DNA of 64,000 nucleotides from JADJPO01 sp046330955 (GCA_046330955.1 JAXLRT010000011.1:96361-160360); one strand, 5' to 3'. Shown: positions 24,191 to 33,462, counted from the stretch's first letter. The notes: generated by a model not told the origin, from the letters alone. Program-made: numbers and translations.

Positions 24191-26998
24191 GTGCGCCTGC
24201 CCCACCTGCCGTCGAATCATCCGCTGACCACCCGTTCACTGATCGCGACCGTCGTCCTCGCCGTCACGGCGAGCGTGGCCGGTCTGTCCGCCCCGGCCGA
24301 GGCGGCGACCACCTCCTCCTCGACCGTCGACGGAACCGTCGACGTGGTGGTCGTGGACCGCCACACCGCGGCGGCCGACGCGGCGAGCGGGCGGAAGATC
24401 GTCCTCGACGGGGCCGCGCCCACCCTGCAGACCACGACGATGGTCTCCACCGGCGGGCGCACCTACAGCGTTCCGGCGGCGTTGAGCAACGGGCTGCGGC
24501 CCGGCCAGCGGGTCAAGGTCACGCTGCGCACCACGCGGCTGCGGTACGCCACCGGTGGCGCGGCGAGCACCACCGCCGCGGTCACCGCGGTGGCACCCGC
24601 CTCGACGATTCGCGCCGCGGCCGCCGGGACGACGCTGCGCGCCGCTGCGGGTGCCCACACACTGACGGTGCTGCCGGTCTACTGGAGCAGTCCGGACGGT
24701 CAGACCCAGGCCTCGCTGACCACCCTGGCCCAGCGCACCGCCGAGTACTGGAGCTCGCAGTCCCAGGGCGCCGTGGCGATCACGCCCACGGTGCGAGACT
24801 GGGTCAAGATCACCGATCCGGGTAGCTGCGACTCCGGGGCGATCTTCGACCGAGCCCTGGCTGCCCATCACGTCGCCGCGCCGACCTCGTTGACCGATCA
24901 CGTGCTGATCTACTTCCCGTTCCGCTCCGACTGTGGCGGATGGGCCGGTCTCGGCTCGGTCTCCGGGTCGCGGATCTGGGTCAACGGCTACCCGCTGATC
25001 GATGTCACGGCGCACGAGTTCGGGCACAACCTGGGCCTGGGCCACGCCAACCGCGCCACCTGCACCTCTGGTGGTGCTCGCGTCTCGCTGTCGAGTTCGT
25101 GCACCGTGGACAGCTACCAGGACTCGGCCGACGTCATGGGCTACGCCACCTATGCGGCGAGCGGATCGCTGAACACCGCGCTGGCCGACCAGATCGGGTT
25201 GGCGCAGACGGTGACCGCGTCGGCGTCGTCGCCGGCCGAGGTCGAGTTGGCTCCGCTCACCAGGGTCGGGAGCCTGCGGGCGGTCAAGGTGGACGTCGGC
25301 ACCGGGTGGGTCTACGTGGACTTCCGCCCGGCGCAGGCCCCCGACACCCGCAGGCCCGAGTGGGCCGGCGTCCAGCTGCACTACCTCCCCAACGGCAGCT
25401 ACCCGCAGTCGCAACTGCTCGATCTGCAGCCCTGGCAATCCGCGGCGTTCACCTCGACGGCGATGCCGGCCTACTCGGTCTGGCGGGTCCCGGGTACCAG
25501 CGTCGCGATCTCGGTGGGCGTGGTGGGTTCGACGGCCAGGGTCAGGGTCGCCTCGACCGCCTCGGACACCAGCGCACCGACGGTGCCGAGCGTCCAGGTC
25601 ACCCGTACGTCGAGCGCTGCGGCGACGGCCGTCTGGACGGCGTCGACGGACGCCGGGACCGGCCTGGCCGGGTATCGGGTGAACGTCGACGGCAAGCTGG
25701 CGGCCTTCGCCGGCCCCACCGCCACGTCGGCCCAGGTGAGCGTGCCCTCGACCACGACGACCGTGCGCGTGGACGCCGTGGATGCGGCCGGCAACGTGGC
25801 CACGGGTGCGGCCATCCCGCTGGCGGGTGGCTCGGGCAGCTCGGGCAGCTCGGGCGGTGCGGGCGGTGACACCGGTGGCTCCCAGCCTCCGGGCGCCCCG
25901 GTGATCACGGCGCCGACCGCCGGCAGCGCCGTGGCGACGCGGAACGTGGCCTTCGCGTGGTCGCCGTCCGCGACCGGATCGGTGCCGGTCGCCTTCCGGC
26001 TGTATGCGAACGGCACACCGTTCACCGGGTTGATCCCGGCCGGCGTCCGCACGGCCACCGTCGTGCTCCCGGCAGCGGCCACCACCACGCTGGGGGTCGT
26101 GGCGGTCGACGCCGCCGGCCGGAGCAGCTCCCTGGCCGAGGCGAAGGTCACCGTCGACACCGTGGCCCCTGCGGTGCCCCGCACCGTCAAGCTCCTACCC
26201 GGTGCCAGCCGGCTCACCTGGGCCGCGCCCACCGACACCGGCACCGCGCTGCACTACGAGGTCACGATCGACGCCGGGCCGGCCGTGACGACCACCGAGA
26301 CCCGCAGCGCCGAGGCCCCCGCCGGCAAGCACGTGTGGACCGTGCGCACCGTCGACGCCGCCGGTAACCGATCGGCCGCCGTCAAGGTGTCCGGCACCGT
26401 CGATGCCACCGCTCCGGGAGCGCCCGGCATGCTGAGCATGACCGTGGCCGGGCAGCAGCCGGTGATCAGCCCCAAGCGGGCCGTGGTGATCAGCTGGCAG
26501 GCCGCCGAGGAGCCGGACACCTGGATCGCCACCTACCGCCTGCAGATCAGTTCCGAATCCCTGGCCGCCCCGGTGGTCAGGTCGGTGTCGGGCAATGCCC
26601 TGCAGGCGGCGGTGAGCCTGCCCGAGGGCACCTCCACCGTCACCGTGACCGCGATCAACGCCGGCGGCATCGCGGGTGAGCCGGCGTCGGCGACGATGCG
26701 GGTCGACACCTCCAAGCCGTCGGCACCGGTGATCACGACTCCGGCCCGCCAGCCGGCCGGGGCCGTCACCCCGGTGTCCTGGAGTGCGGCCACCGACGAG
26801 CAGTCGGGCATCCTGCGCTACGACATCGCCGTGGCGGGCAAGGTGCTGGCGAGCGTGTCGTCCTCGACCACCACGACGACCCTGCCCGCCGGGACCTTCG
26901 TGGCGGGCAGGACGGCACGCGTCACGGTGAGGGCGATCAACGGGGCAGGGATCGCGAACGCCGCTGCATCTCCCGCGATCACTGTGTACGCAGGGTGA
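24191..26998 (+). CDS. Secreted zinc metalloprotease with fibronectin/Ig-like repeats
   Basis: A 935-residue exoprotein. A signal peptide covers about residues 1-36 (hydrophobic LIATVVLAVTASVAGLSAPAEA). The catalytic domain carries the metzincin-type zinc motif HEFGHNLGLGH (H275, E276, H279, H285), followed by a met-turn-like ADVMGYATY. After about residue 460 come four beta-sandwich repeats of fibronectin III/Ig type (for example WTASTDAGTGLAGYRVNVDGK and later copies), separated by a Gly/Ser linker near 545. It should degrade an external protein; the substrate is unknown. I chose GTG 24191, with GGAGGA upstream. No sortase or cell-wall motif is seen at the C-terminus. Confidence 0.87.
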   Translation: MRLPHLPSNHPLTTRSLIATVVLAVTASVAGLSAPAEAATTSSSTVDGTVDVVVVDRHTAAADAASGRKIVLDGAAPTLQTTTMVSTGGRTYSVPAALSNGLRPGQRVKVTLRTTRLRYATGGAASTTAAVTAVAPASTIRAAAAGTTLRAAAGAHTLTVLPVYWSSPDGQTQASLTTLAQRTAEYWSSQSQGAVAITPTVRDWVKITDPGSCDSGAIFDRALAAHHVAAPTSLTDHVLIYFPFRSDCGGWAGLGSVSGSRIWVNGYPLIDVTAHEFGHNLGLGHANRATCTSGGARVSLSSSCTVDSYQDSADVMGYATYAASGSLNTALADQIGLAQTVTASASSPAEVELAPLTRVGSLRAVKVDVGTGWVYVDFRPAQAPDTRRPEWAGVQLHYLPNGSYPQSQLLDLQPWQSAAFTSTAMPAYSVWRVPGTSVAISVGVVGSTARVRVASTASDTSAPTVPSVQVTRTSSAAATAVWTASTDAGTGLAGYRVNVDGKLAAFAGPTATSAQVSVPSTTTTVRVDAVDAAGNVATGAAIPLAGGSGSSGSSGGAGGDTGGSQPPGAPVITAPTAGSAVATRNVAFAWSPSATGSVPVAFRLYANGTPFTGLIPAGVRTATVVLPAAATTTLGVVAVDAAGRSSSLAEAKVTVDTVAPAVPRTVKLLPGASRLTWAAPTDTGTALHYEVTIDAGPAVTTTETRSAEAPAGKHVWTVRTVDAAGNRSAAVKVSGTVDATAPGAPGMLSMTVAGQQPVISPKRAVVISWQAAEEPDTWIATYRLQISSESLAAPVVRSVSGNALQAAVSLPEGTSTVTVTAINAGGIAGEPASATMRVDTSKPSAPVITTPARQPAGAVTPVSWSAATDEQSGILRYDIAVAGKVLASVSSSTTTTTLPAGTFVAGRTARVTVRAINGAGIANAAASPAITVYAG

Positions 26999-27022
26999 CG
27001 CTTCGCAGGTGAATTGGGCACC

Positions 27023-27042
27023 GATGGGACCTTCGGTCCTGG
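27023..27042. promoter_or_regulatory. Putative DevR/DosR-type box before the STAS-devR-devS operon
   Basis: The core GGGACCTTCGGTCCT (27026-27040) resembles the DosR core GGGACTTnnGnCCC. It lies about 70-85 bases before the STAS gene start, where a DevR activator would bind. It could also be read as a small hairpin (GGAC/GTCC) after the metalloprotease gene, so the call is tentative. Confidence 0.4.
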
Positions 27043-27111
27043 AGAGTTAACACATCTGACACCTAGCGTCGTCGTGTGACGTGATCGTCCCCCGACGCGC
27101 GGAGGTGAGCC

Positions 27112-27597
27112 GTGACGGACAGCCATTCCCGGATCCCCCCGCTGCTCGATGCACGTGTGCTCCAGATGGAACCCCTGACCCAGTGGTGGCACCACGAGGA
27201 CGTGGTGTGTGTCGCGTTGCGGTCGGTGAGCAGGATGCCGGTGGTGACCGTCGCGGGTGCCTTCGACGCCCGCGCGTGGCCGGTGTGTCGGCGCGCACTG
27301 GAGGCGGCCCTGCGCTCGCGCCCGCGATGCGTGCTGGTCGACCTGGCCGCGGTGACGTCGGTCGACGACCACGGAGCCGGGCTGCTGGAGGCCATGCGAC
27401 GAGCGGCCCTGTGGCACGGCTCGCGGTTCTGGCTGGCCGCCGTCCCCGACGAGCTGCAAGCTCAACTCGACCTCACCGGTCTGTCCTGCGAGTTCCCGAT
27501 CTCACGCAACGCCACTCGGGCGATCGAGGAGATCCGTCGCACCCGCCTCGAGTCGGTGCCGCGGCGTCAGTCCCCGCCCGATACTCGGACGGCGTGA
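27112..27597 (+). CDS. STAS-domain protein without the phosphorylatable serine
   Basis: A 161-residue protein with one STAS domain (about 40-140): VVTVAGAFDARAWPVCRRALEAAL, then CVLVDLAAVTSVDDHGAGLLEAM. Anti-sigma-factor antagonists carry DSSGLG or DSTGLG at this place, with a Ser/Thr that is phosphorylated. Here the motif is D-D-H-G-A-G (85-90), so neither hydroxyl residue is present and kinase switching is unlikely. Start GTG 27112 has GGAGGTGA upstream. The stop is directly followed by the GTG of the response regulator, so both belong to one operon. A role as partner of the sensor kinase is conceivable but unproven. Confidence 0.85.
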   Translation: MTDSHSRIPPLLDARVLQMEPLTQWWHHEDVVCVALRSVSRMPVVTVAGAFDARAWPVCRRALEAALRSRPRCVLVDLAAVTSVDDHGAGLLEAMRRAALWHGSRFWLAAVPDELQAQLDLTGLSCEFPISRNATRAIEEIRRTRLESVPRRQSPPDTRTA

Positions 27598-28251
27598 GTG
27601 ACTGTCACCGTCTTCATCCTCGACGATCACGAACTGGTGCGTCGTGGCCTGCGTGAGATCCTGACCGAGGCCGGCGGGATCGAGATCGTCGGCGAGTCCG
27701 GTCTGGCCCGTGAGGCCGCCCGCCGCATCCCTGCCCTGCGCCCCGACGTGGCGTTGCTCGATGCCCGCCTCCCCGATGGCTCCGGCATCGAGGTGTGTCG
27801 CGAGATCCGTTCCCGGGATCCCTCGATCCACGCGATCATCCTCACCAGCTACGACGACAACGAGGCCCTCACGGCCTCGGTGCTCGCCGGTGCCTCGGGG
27901 TACATCCTCAAACAGATCCATGGCCCGGATCTGGCCGAGGCGGTACGTCGAGTGGCGGCCGGGGAGTCTCTCATGGACCGGACGACCGCGTTCCAGATCC
28001 CTGCGCGTGCCACCGAGTCGAATCGACGGAACAATCACCCGATGACCGAGTTGACCCCGCAGGAGGAGCGGGTGCTCGATCTGATCGTCGAGGGGCTGAC
28101 CAATCGCCAGATCGGTCAACGGCTGAACATCGCCGAGAAGACGGTCAAGAACCACGTGACGTCCCTGATGGCCAAGCTGCACGTGGAGCGTCGTACCCAG
28201 GCGGCGGTCTACGGCGCCCGCATCCGCGGCTTCGGCCGCCGGTGGTCGTGA
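27598..28251 (+). CDS. NarL/LuxR-type response regulator, DevR (DosR)-like
   Basis: A 217-residue regulator. The receiver domain (1-125) has acidic pocket D9, D10 and phospho-acceptor D55 (VALLDARLPDGSG). The LuxR-type HTH (about 150-210) reads LTPQEERVLDLIVEGLTNRQIGQRLNIAEKTVKNHVTSLMAKL. The layout and the RRTQAAVYGARIRG end match mycobacterial DevR/DosR. It starts at GTG directly after the STAS stop and is followed after 50 bases by its kinase. A phosphorylated regulator should activate genes with DevR boxes; candidates are at 19697 and 27023. Confidence 0.88.
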   Translation: MTVTVFILDDHELVRRGLREILTEAGGIEIVGESGLAREAARRIPALRPDVALLDARLPDGSGIEVCREIRSRDPSIHAIILTSYDDNEALTASVLAGASGYILKQIHGPDLAEAVRRVAAGESLMDRTTAFQIPARATESNRRNNHPMTELTPQEERVLDLIVEGLTNRQIGQRLNIAEKTVKNHVTSLMAKLHVERRTQAAVYGARIRGFGRRWS

Positions 28252-28301
28252 TCCGCACGTGATCCGGTGTCCAGCTCGTCCCGGGAGCGGGTGAAGCCAG
28301 C

Positions 28302-29834
28302 ATGAACGCCTCCGACCTCGGCCGAGGGGCGTTCCGCACTGCCTTCGACCACGCCCCGGTGGGCATGGCCCTGGTGACCCGCGGCGGTCATCGCATCGTC
28401 CGGGTGAACCGGGCGCTCGGTGATCTGTTGGGTGTCGAGCCGGACGCCATGATCGGGCGATCGGTGAACGACTACCGAGAGCGCCGCGCCGGCCGAGAAG
28501 TCGACAGCTGGCGCGGTGCCGACGAGGTGCCCGGGTTCACCGGCGAGCGGCCCTGCCGTCGTGCGGACGGCTCCACGGTGTGGCTCGAGGTGCACACGTC
28601 GGTGCTGCCCGACCGCGACGACGGCGGTGAACCCCTCTGCCTGGTGCACCTGGTCGACATCAGCCGGCGACGGGCTGCCGAGGCCGACCGCGAACGCCGA
28701 CAGGCGTGGGCGAGCGCCCTCGGGGAGATCCGGCTCGCCGTCCTGCTCGGGGCCCATCCCTCACGCTCGCTGTCGCTGGTGTGCCGACGAGCCCGGATGC
28801 TGCTCGGCGCCAGCGATGCGGTGGTGATGGTGCCCTCACCCGACGGTCGAAGTGTCACCGTGCGAGCCGCCGACGGTCACGATGCCCAGCCCCTGGTCGA
28901 CACCCAGGTCCCCCTCGACCGCACCCTGGCGTCCCGGGTGTTGCCGGTGGGGCGGGCGGTGGTGACCGCCTCCGACGGTGAGCCGCACGCGGTGATCGAC
29001 GGCATCCTGCCCGCCGAGGGGCGAGCCGAGGTGCTGGCGCTGCCGCTGCGCACCCCGGATGTGGTGATCGGGGTGCTCGGGATGGTCCGGCCGACCGGGC
29101 ACCCGTTCAGCCGCAACGACATCGACGTGGCGCGCAGTTTCGCCGATCAGGCTGCCGCGGCGCTGCACATCGGCGAGTTGCGGGCCGACCGGGAACGCCT
29201 GCGGGTGCTGGAGGATCGTGAACGCATCGCCCGGGACCTGCACGACAGCGTCATCCAGGACCTGTTCGCCGCCGGCATGGCGCTGGATTCCATCCAGCAC
29301 CTGATCAGCGCGCCGCTGGCCACCGCGCGGGTGGCCGCCACCGTCGATCAGCTCGACGCCACCATCAAGCAGATCCGCACGACGATCTTCGACCTCGAGA
29401 CGGGTGACCCCGATCGGGGAGTCGACCTGCTGCGCCGTGTGGTGGACGCCCGCGCCGATCAGCTGGGTTTCAACCCGGTGCTCGACGTGGACGGTGATCT
29501 CGAGGACGCCCCACCGGCGGTGGTCGATCACGTGCTCGGGGTGGTCAGCGAGAGCCTGTCCAACATCGTGCGGCACGCCGATGCGACCAAGGCCGTGGTG
29601 CGGCTGCGGGTGAGCCAGGCCGGGGCCGTCACGTTGGCGGTCACCGACGACGGCACCGGGTTCGACCTCGACGGGGTTCGGCCCGGCAACGGACTGGCGA
29701 ACATGCAGCGGCGGGCCGAGTTGCTCGGTGCCGAACTGAAGATCCGCTCGACGGCGGGCAGCGGCACTCGATTGGTGCTGCGGGTACCGCCGACCGACCG
29801 GGGTGAGGCCCTGGCCGGCTTCCCGGTGCTCTGA
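28302..29834 (+). CDS. PAS-GAF sensor histidine kinase, DevS-like
   Basis: A 510-residue soluble kinase without TM helices. It has a PAS domain (about 10-125; FRTAFDHAPVGMALVTRGGHRIVRVNRALGDLLG), a GAF domain (about 140-290), a HisKA_3 dimerisation domain with phospho-acceptor H314 in RIARDLHDSVIQDLF, and an HATPase domain (VVSESLSNIVRHADATK, DDGTGFDL, GNGLANMQRRAELLG). DevS and DosT carry two GAF domains, the first binding heme; here PAS plus a single GAF replaces that arrangement, so the signal (redox, oxygen or another ligand) is uncertain. It is the likely partner of the preceding DevR-like regulator. Confidence 0.88.
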   Translation: MNASDLGRGAFRTAFDHAPVGMALVTRGGHRIVRVNRALGDLLGVEPDAMIGRSVNDYRERRAGREVDSWRGADEVPGFTGERPCRRADGSTVWLEVHTSVLPDRDDGGEPLCLVHLVDISRRRAAEADRERRQAWASALGEIRLAVLLGAHPSRSLSLVCRRARMLLGASDAVVMVPSPDGRSVTVRAADGHDAQPLVDTQVPLDRTLASRVLPVGRAVVTASDGEPHAVIDGILPAEGRAEVLALPLRTPDVVIGVLGMVRPTGHPFSRNDIDVARSFADQAAAALHIGELRADRERLRVLEDRERIARDLHDSVIQDLFAAGMALDSIQHLISAPLATARVAATVDQLDATIKQIRTTIFDLETGDPDRGVDLLRRVVDARADQLGFNPVLDVDGDLEDAPPAVVDHVLGVVSESLSNIVRHADATKAVVRLRVSQAGAVTLAVTDDGTGFDLDGVRPGNGLANMQRRAELLGAELKIRSTAGSGTRLVLRVPPTDRGEALAGFPVL

Positions 29835-29985
29835 GGGCCGGCGGCTCGACGTGCGCCGAGGGCCGGCTGCTCGCCCGAGCTCACAGCAGGTCCACAGGCT
29901 CGCGACAACCTGCTCGTAGTCGGCCGGACGATGGTGGGGTTTGTCGCCGAGGGACGGCGGCAACCGAGTACAGGAGCACCCCGCC

Positions 29986-30429
29986 ATGACTCACCAGCCG
30001 CTCCCCCACGAACGGCCCGACGCCCACCTCCCCGGGGCCTTCGCCGTGCCCCCGGCGCAGGTCACCTCCCGGCAGGCCCGCCGCGACGCCGCTCGTCGCG
30101 GGGTTCGACTGGCCACGGTCGGCCTGGGAGCTGCGGCGCTGTTCGGCACCGGAGCCGTGGTGGCCGTGGTCGCGTCCGGCCACGACACGGCTGAGGCGGC
30201 CACCGACAGCGCGAACAGCAGCCAGTCGAGCACCCGGTCGAGCACCGACGAGAACAGCGAGAACTGGGCCAGCTCCCAGAGCTCCGACGACTCCGACGAC
30301 TCCGACCAGGGCGACACCTCCTCGCGCAGCACCACGTCCAGCCGCACCACGGTCAAGGCACCGGCGGCTGCCCCGCAGGCTCCTGCCGCTGCCGCACAGG
30401 CGCCTGCCGCGGCCACTCACACGTCGTGA
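29986..30429 (+). CDS. Small single-pass membrane protein with Ser-rich external region
   Basis: A 147-residue protein: cytosolic N-terminus, a TM helix at about 42-64 (ATVGLGAAALFGTGAVVAVVA), then a low-complexity Ser/Asp-rich stretch and an Ala/Pro tail (APAAAPQAPAAAAQ). I recognise no domain. Its stop overlaps the GTG of apbE, so the two are translationally coupled. That suggests a substrate, anchor or electron-transfer partner of the flavinyltransferase, but the usual FMN-acceptor motif (D-x-S-G-A-T/S) is not present. Start ATG 29986 has CAGGAG upstream. Confidence 0.75.
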   Translation: MTHQPLPHERPDAHLPGAFAVPPAQVTSRQARRDAARRGVRLATVGLGAAALFGTGAVVAVVASGHDTAEAATDSANSSQSSTRSSTDENSENWASSQSSDDSDDSDQGDTSSRSTTSSRTTVKAPAAAPQAPAAAAQAPAAATHTS

Positions 30430-31409
30430 GTGCGCTGACGGTCGACTCGACCCGGACGCCGGGGTCGAGGATGTCCACCGAGCCCGTCCTGCCGTCGGCC
30501 GGCTGGCGGGCACTCGGCGTCCAGGTGCGTCTCGTGGTCACCGAGGCCGAGGCACTGGCTCCGGCCCGAGCCGAGCTCACCGCCCGGCTCGAGCAGCTGG
30601 ACGTCGCCTGCAGCCGATTTCGCGACGACTCCGAGGTGGTACGCCTCGACGGGGCCGATGGCCAGCCCACGCGGGTGAGTCCACTGCTCGCCGACGCGGT
30701 GGCGGTGGCGCTGGACGGCGCCCGGCGCACCAGCGGGGCACTCGATCCCACGATGGGGCACCGGCTGTCCGCGCTGGGTTACGACCGCACGTTCTCGCAG
30801 GTCGCGGCCACCGACGGGTCGACCCCGGGCGCCGCGCCGCAGCCCCCGATGACGATCGGGGTGTCCGCGCCGGTGAGCTGGCGTGACGTGCGGCTCGACC
30901 GCCATCGCGGGCTGCTGCAGGTACCGACCGGGGTTCGCCTCGACCTCGGTGCCACGGCCAAGGCCTGGGCCGCCGACCAGGCCGCCGCTGTGCTGGCGGC
31001 TCGACACGGCTGCGGCGTGCTGGTCAGCCTCGGCGGCGACGTGGCGATGGCCGGGACACCGCCCGAGGGTGGCTGGCCCATCGCCGTTCAGCAGACCCAG
31101 GACGACGAGCCCGACCAGGTGATCGTCCTGACCGGCGGCGGCCTGGCGACCTCGGGCACCGCGGCCCGGCGATGGATTCGCGACGGCGAGCTGCTGCACC
31201 ACGTTCTGGATCCGCGCACCGGGATGCCGGCCCGCACCCCGTGGCGTGCCGTGACGGTCGCGGCGGCGTCCTGCCTCGAGGCGAATCTCGCCAGCACCAC
31301 CACGATCGTGCGGGGTGCTGCCGGGCTGACCTGGCTGCGCGCCCGGGACCTTCCCGCGCGGCTGGTCGGTGAGGACGGCTCGGTGGTTCGGCTGCGCGGC
31401 TGGCCCTGA
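30426..31409 (+). CDS. apbE: FAD:protein FMN transferase
   Basis: A 327-residue ApbE-family enzyme that splits FAD and links FMN to a Thr/Ser of a target flavoprotein. Family segments are in order: CSRFRDDSEVVRL, SGALDPTMGHRLSALGYD, LDLGATAKAWAADQAA, LVSLGGDVAMAG and HHVLDPRTGMPA, which carries the metal-binding Asp/Thr region. No lipobox or signal peptide is seen, so it may act in the cytoplasm, as other actinobacterial ApbE proteins appear to do. GTG 30426 overlaps the previous stop; ATG 30471 is an alternative start. No acceptor flavoprotein is in the window. Confidence 0.88.
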   Translation: MSALTVDSTRTPGSRMSTEPVLPSAGWRALGVQVRLVVTEAEALAPARAELTARLEQLDVACSRFRDDSEVVRLDGADGQPTRVSPLLADAVAVALDGARRTSGALDPTMGHRLSALGYDRTFSQVAATDGSTPGAAPQPPMTIGVSAPVSWRDVRLDRHRGLLQVPTGVRLDLGATAKAWAADQAAAVLAARHGCGVLVSLGGDVAMAGTPPEGGWPIAVQQTQDDEPDQVIVLTGGGLATSGTAARRWIRDGELLHHVLDPRTGMPARTPWRAVTVAAASCLEANLASTTTIVRGAAGLTWLRARDLPARLVGEDGSVVRLRGWP

Positions 31410-31479
31410 TCCTGGCCTCGGCGATCGGGACTCGGTGATCGTGGCCTCGGCCTCCCCGAGCGCGGCAGCGGCCCACCGC

Positions 31480-33345
31480 TCACTCGGGCATCGTGGGATC
31501 CGTCGCCAGCAGCCGCGCCGTCGCCACCAGCCGGTGCAGCAGGCCGCGCTCCTCGAACGGCAGGAAGATCCCCAGCGGGCGGGGCTGGTGCACGAGAACT
31601 CCGAGCCGGCCACCTTCCCGCTCTCGCACGGCCCCCGTGGACAGGTGCAGCTGCCAGGCGCGCGAGCCCCCTCGGACCACCAGGTGCGGCCCCTCGATCA
31701 CGGCTGCCGGGATCGCGTCCCGGGCCAGCAGCCGCTCGACCACCAGCCGGCGGAGCCATCCCGGCGCATCCAGCGGCGCCTCGGGGTCGTCCGGCCTCGT
31801 CCGGCTGCCGGCCGCCACCAGGGCAACCAGGTCGCGCATCACCTCGCTGAAGGCGATCGGCGGCACCTCGCACCGGTCCACGCGTCGCCATTCGGTCCGA
31901 TCCTGCCGACGCCAGCTCAGCGAGCCCAACCGGAGGAACGGTCGGGGCTCGCCCTCGGCCTCGACCTGCACCAGGTCTGCCCGCAGCTCGGCCCGCAGTC
32001 CTCCGGCAGACGGGCTGCCGGCCGCGTTCGACCAGGTGGCCGTGATCCCGTCCCCCGCCCGGCTCACCTGCCATCCCCGATGGCGCAACAGGGCCAGGGC
32101 GCGGGGCAGGCTCAGCCATCGATCGGCCGCTTCCCCGATCGGATCGCCGCCGAGCCGACTCGCCGAGGCGCGATATGCGTCGCGCCAGATCTGCGGGAAG
32201 GACTGGTAGCGCTCCTCGTCCCAGGTCAGCCGCCGCCAGCGATCGAGCTCGGCGGCCTCGACCCGCGCCGGGTGCCAGAACCGCAGCTGGTCTCGCCCCG
32301 ACACGGCGACCCAGGCGCCGTCCGGATCGCGCAGCCCCCACCCACCCCGCCGCTGCTCGGGCAACCCGCTGATCCACGGGGCATCCTCGCCGCACCGGAG
32401 CTGCCAGAGCAGGGTTCGGGCGTGCAGGCCCACCAGCGGGTGCGCCAGATGGTGCCTGGACCAGGTCGTGCCGGTGATCATCGGATCATCGGCGAGCAGG
32501 CGTTCGAGCCGCCGTTGCTGGGCAGCCGCGATCGTCTTGGCCTGTTGCGCCGTCCGGGTCAGCCGGGCCAACTCGGCGGCGTGCTCGCGGGCCACCGTGT
32601 CGGGCACTCGCTCCACCAGTCCGCCCGACGGCAGCCACCAGCTCACCGCGAGCCGGGCACCGTGCGCGTCCCCGGTGAGCTGCAGCCGTGCGTGGTACTC
32701 ACCCACCGGCAGCTGCGCGCGGCCCTCGGCATCCAGACCCAGATCGGGCACCGCGCCGTCCGGCAGGTCGGTCGGCCAGCCGCCGGCCGGCCCGCCCGGC
32801 TCGCGGCCGGCGGGCACGTCGAGGGCGCCGTCGATCAGGGCGCGCAGTTCACGGTTGGCCACCGCGTGGCGTACCCGCAGCAGGTGGGACGCCAGCGCCG
32901 CCGAAGGCGTTGCCCCGCCAGCGGTTCGGGCTGCGGTCACGTGGGTGAGCGCGGCACGGGCCACGGGTGCGCAGCGTGCCGCACCGCTGCCTTGTGGCCC
33001 GGCACCGCAGCTGATGCTCACCGCGGCGAGCACCACGAGCGCCGCCTCCGCGCGAGCCGGGTCGCCGCCGCGCAGGTCGCCGGCGACATCCTGGACGGCG
33101 TCGAGCAACGCCGGGATCAGCCGCCGATCCACCAGGTGCCGCGCGTCGGAGGCCGGCTGGTGACGGCCCAGCTGATCGAGCAGCAGACGGTGGACGCCGC
33201 GCGGGTCGCCGTCCACGAACCATCGGTCGCCGTAGGTATCGCGCAACGCTTGCAGTGCCCGTGCCCCGAACGCATCGCCCAGGAACGGCTCCTCGGGTGA
33301 GGCCGCACGGTGTCTCGCCCCGCCCTCGGTGGTCAGCTCCCCCAT
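31480..33345 (-). CDS. DUF4132-like protein, short form
   Basis: A 621-residue soluble protein. The middle region (EHAAELARLTRTAQQAKTIAAAQQRRLERLLADDPMITGTTW, then LAHPLVGLHARTLLWQL) and the C-terminal part (FSEVMRDLVALVAAGSRTRPDDPE, near the end LFLPFEERG-type ending) resemble the C-terminal half of DUF4132 proteins, which are often over 1000 residues. The N-terminal half here is a Leu/Ala-rich helical region. The function is unknown; some family members sit next to MolR/WGR proteins, but none is here. Start ATG 33345 has GGGGAGG upstream; the frame extends to 33405. Confidence 0.65.
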   Translation of the reverse strand: MGELTTEGGARHRAASPEEPFLGDAFGARALQALRDTYGDRWFVDGDPRGVHRLLLDQLGRHQPASDARHLVDRRLIPALLDAVQDVAGDLRGGDPARAEAALVVLAAVSISCGAGPQGSGAARCAPVARAALTHVTAARTAGGATPSAALASHLLRVRHAVANRELRALIDGALDVPAGREPGGPAGGWPTDLPDGAVPDLGLDAEGRAQLPVGEYHARLQLTGDAHGARLAVSWWLPSGGLVERVPDTVAREHAAELARLTRTAQQAKTIAAAQQRRLERLLADDPMITGTTWSRHHLAHPLVGLHARTLLWQLRCGEDAPWISGLPEQRRGGWGLRDPDGAWVAVSGRDQLRFWHPARVEAAELDRWRRLTWDEERYQSFPQIWRDAYRASASRLGGDPIGEAADRWLSLPRALALLRHRGWQVSRAGDGITATWSNAAGSPSAGGLRAELRADLVQVEAEGEPRPFLRLGSLSWRRQDRTEWRRVDRCEVPPIAFSEVMRDLVALVAAGSRTRPDDPEAPLDAPGWLRRLVVERLLARDAIPAAVIEGPHLVVRGGSRAWQLHLSTGAVREREGGRLGVLVHQPRPLGIFLPFEERGLLHRLVATARLLATDPTMPE

Positions 33346-33462
33346 CGATCGCCTCCCCGCGCGATCCGGATCAGTCGAGCCGAGACAACCACACACCACC
33401 GACAATGCGCCCCGCGGCCTCCGGCAGCGCTCCCGGTCCGCGTGCCCCGACGACGACGCGGC

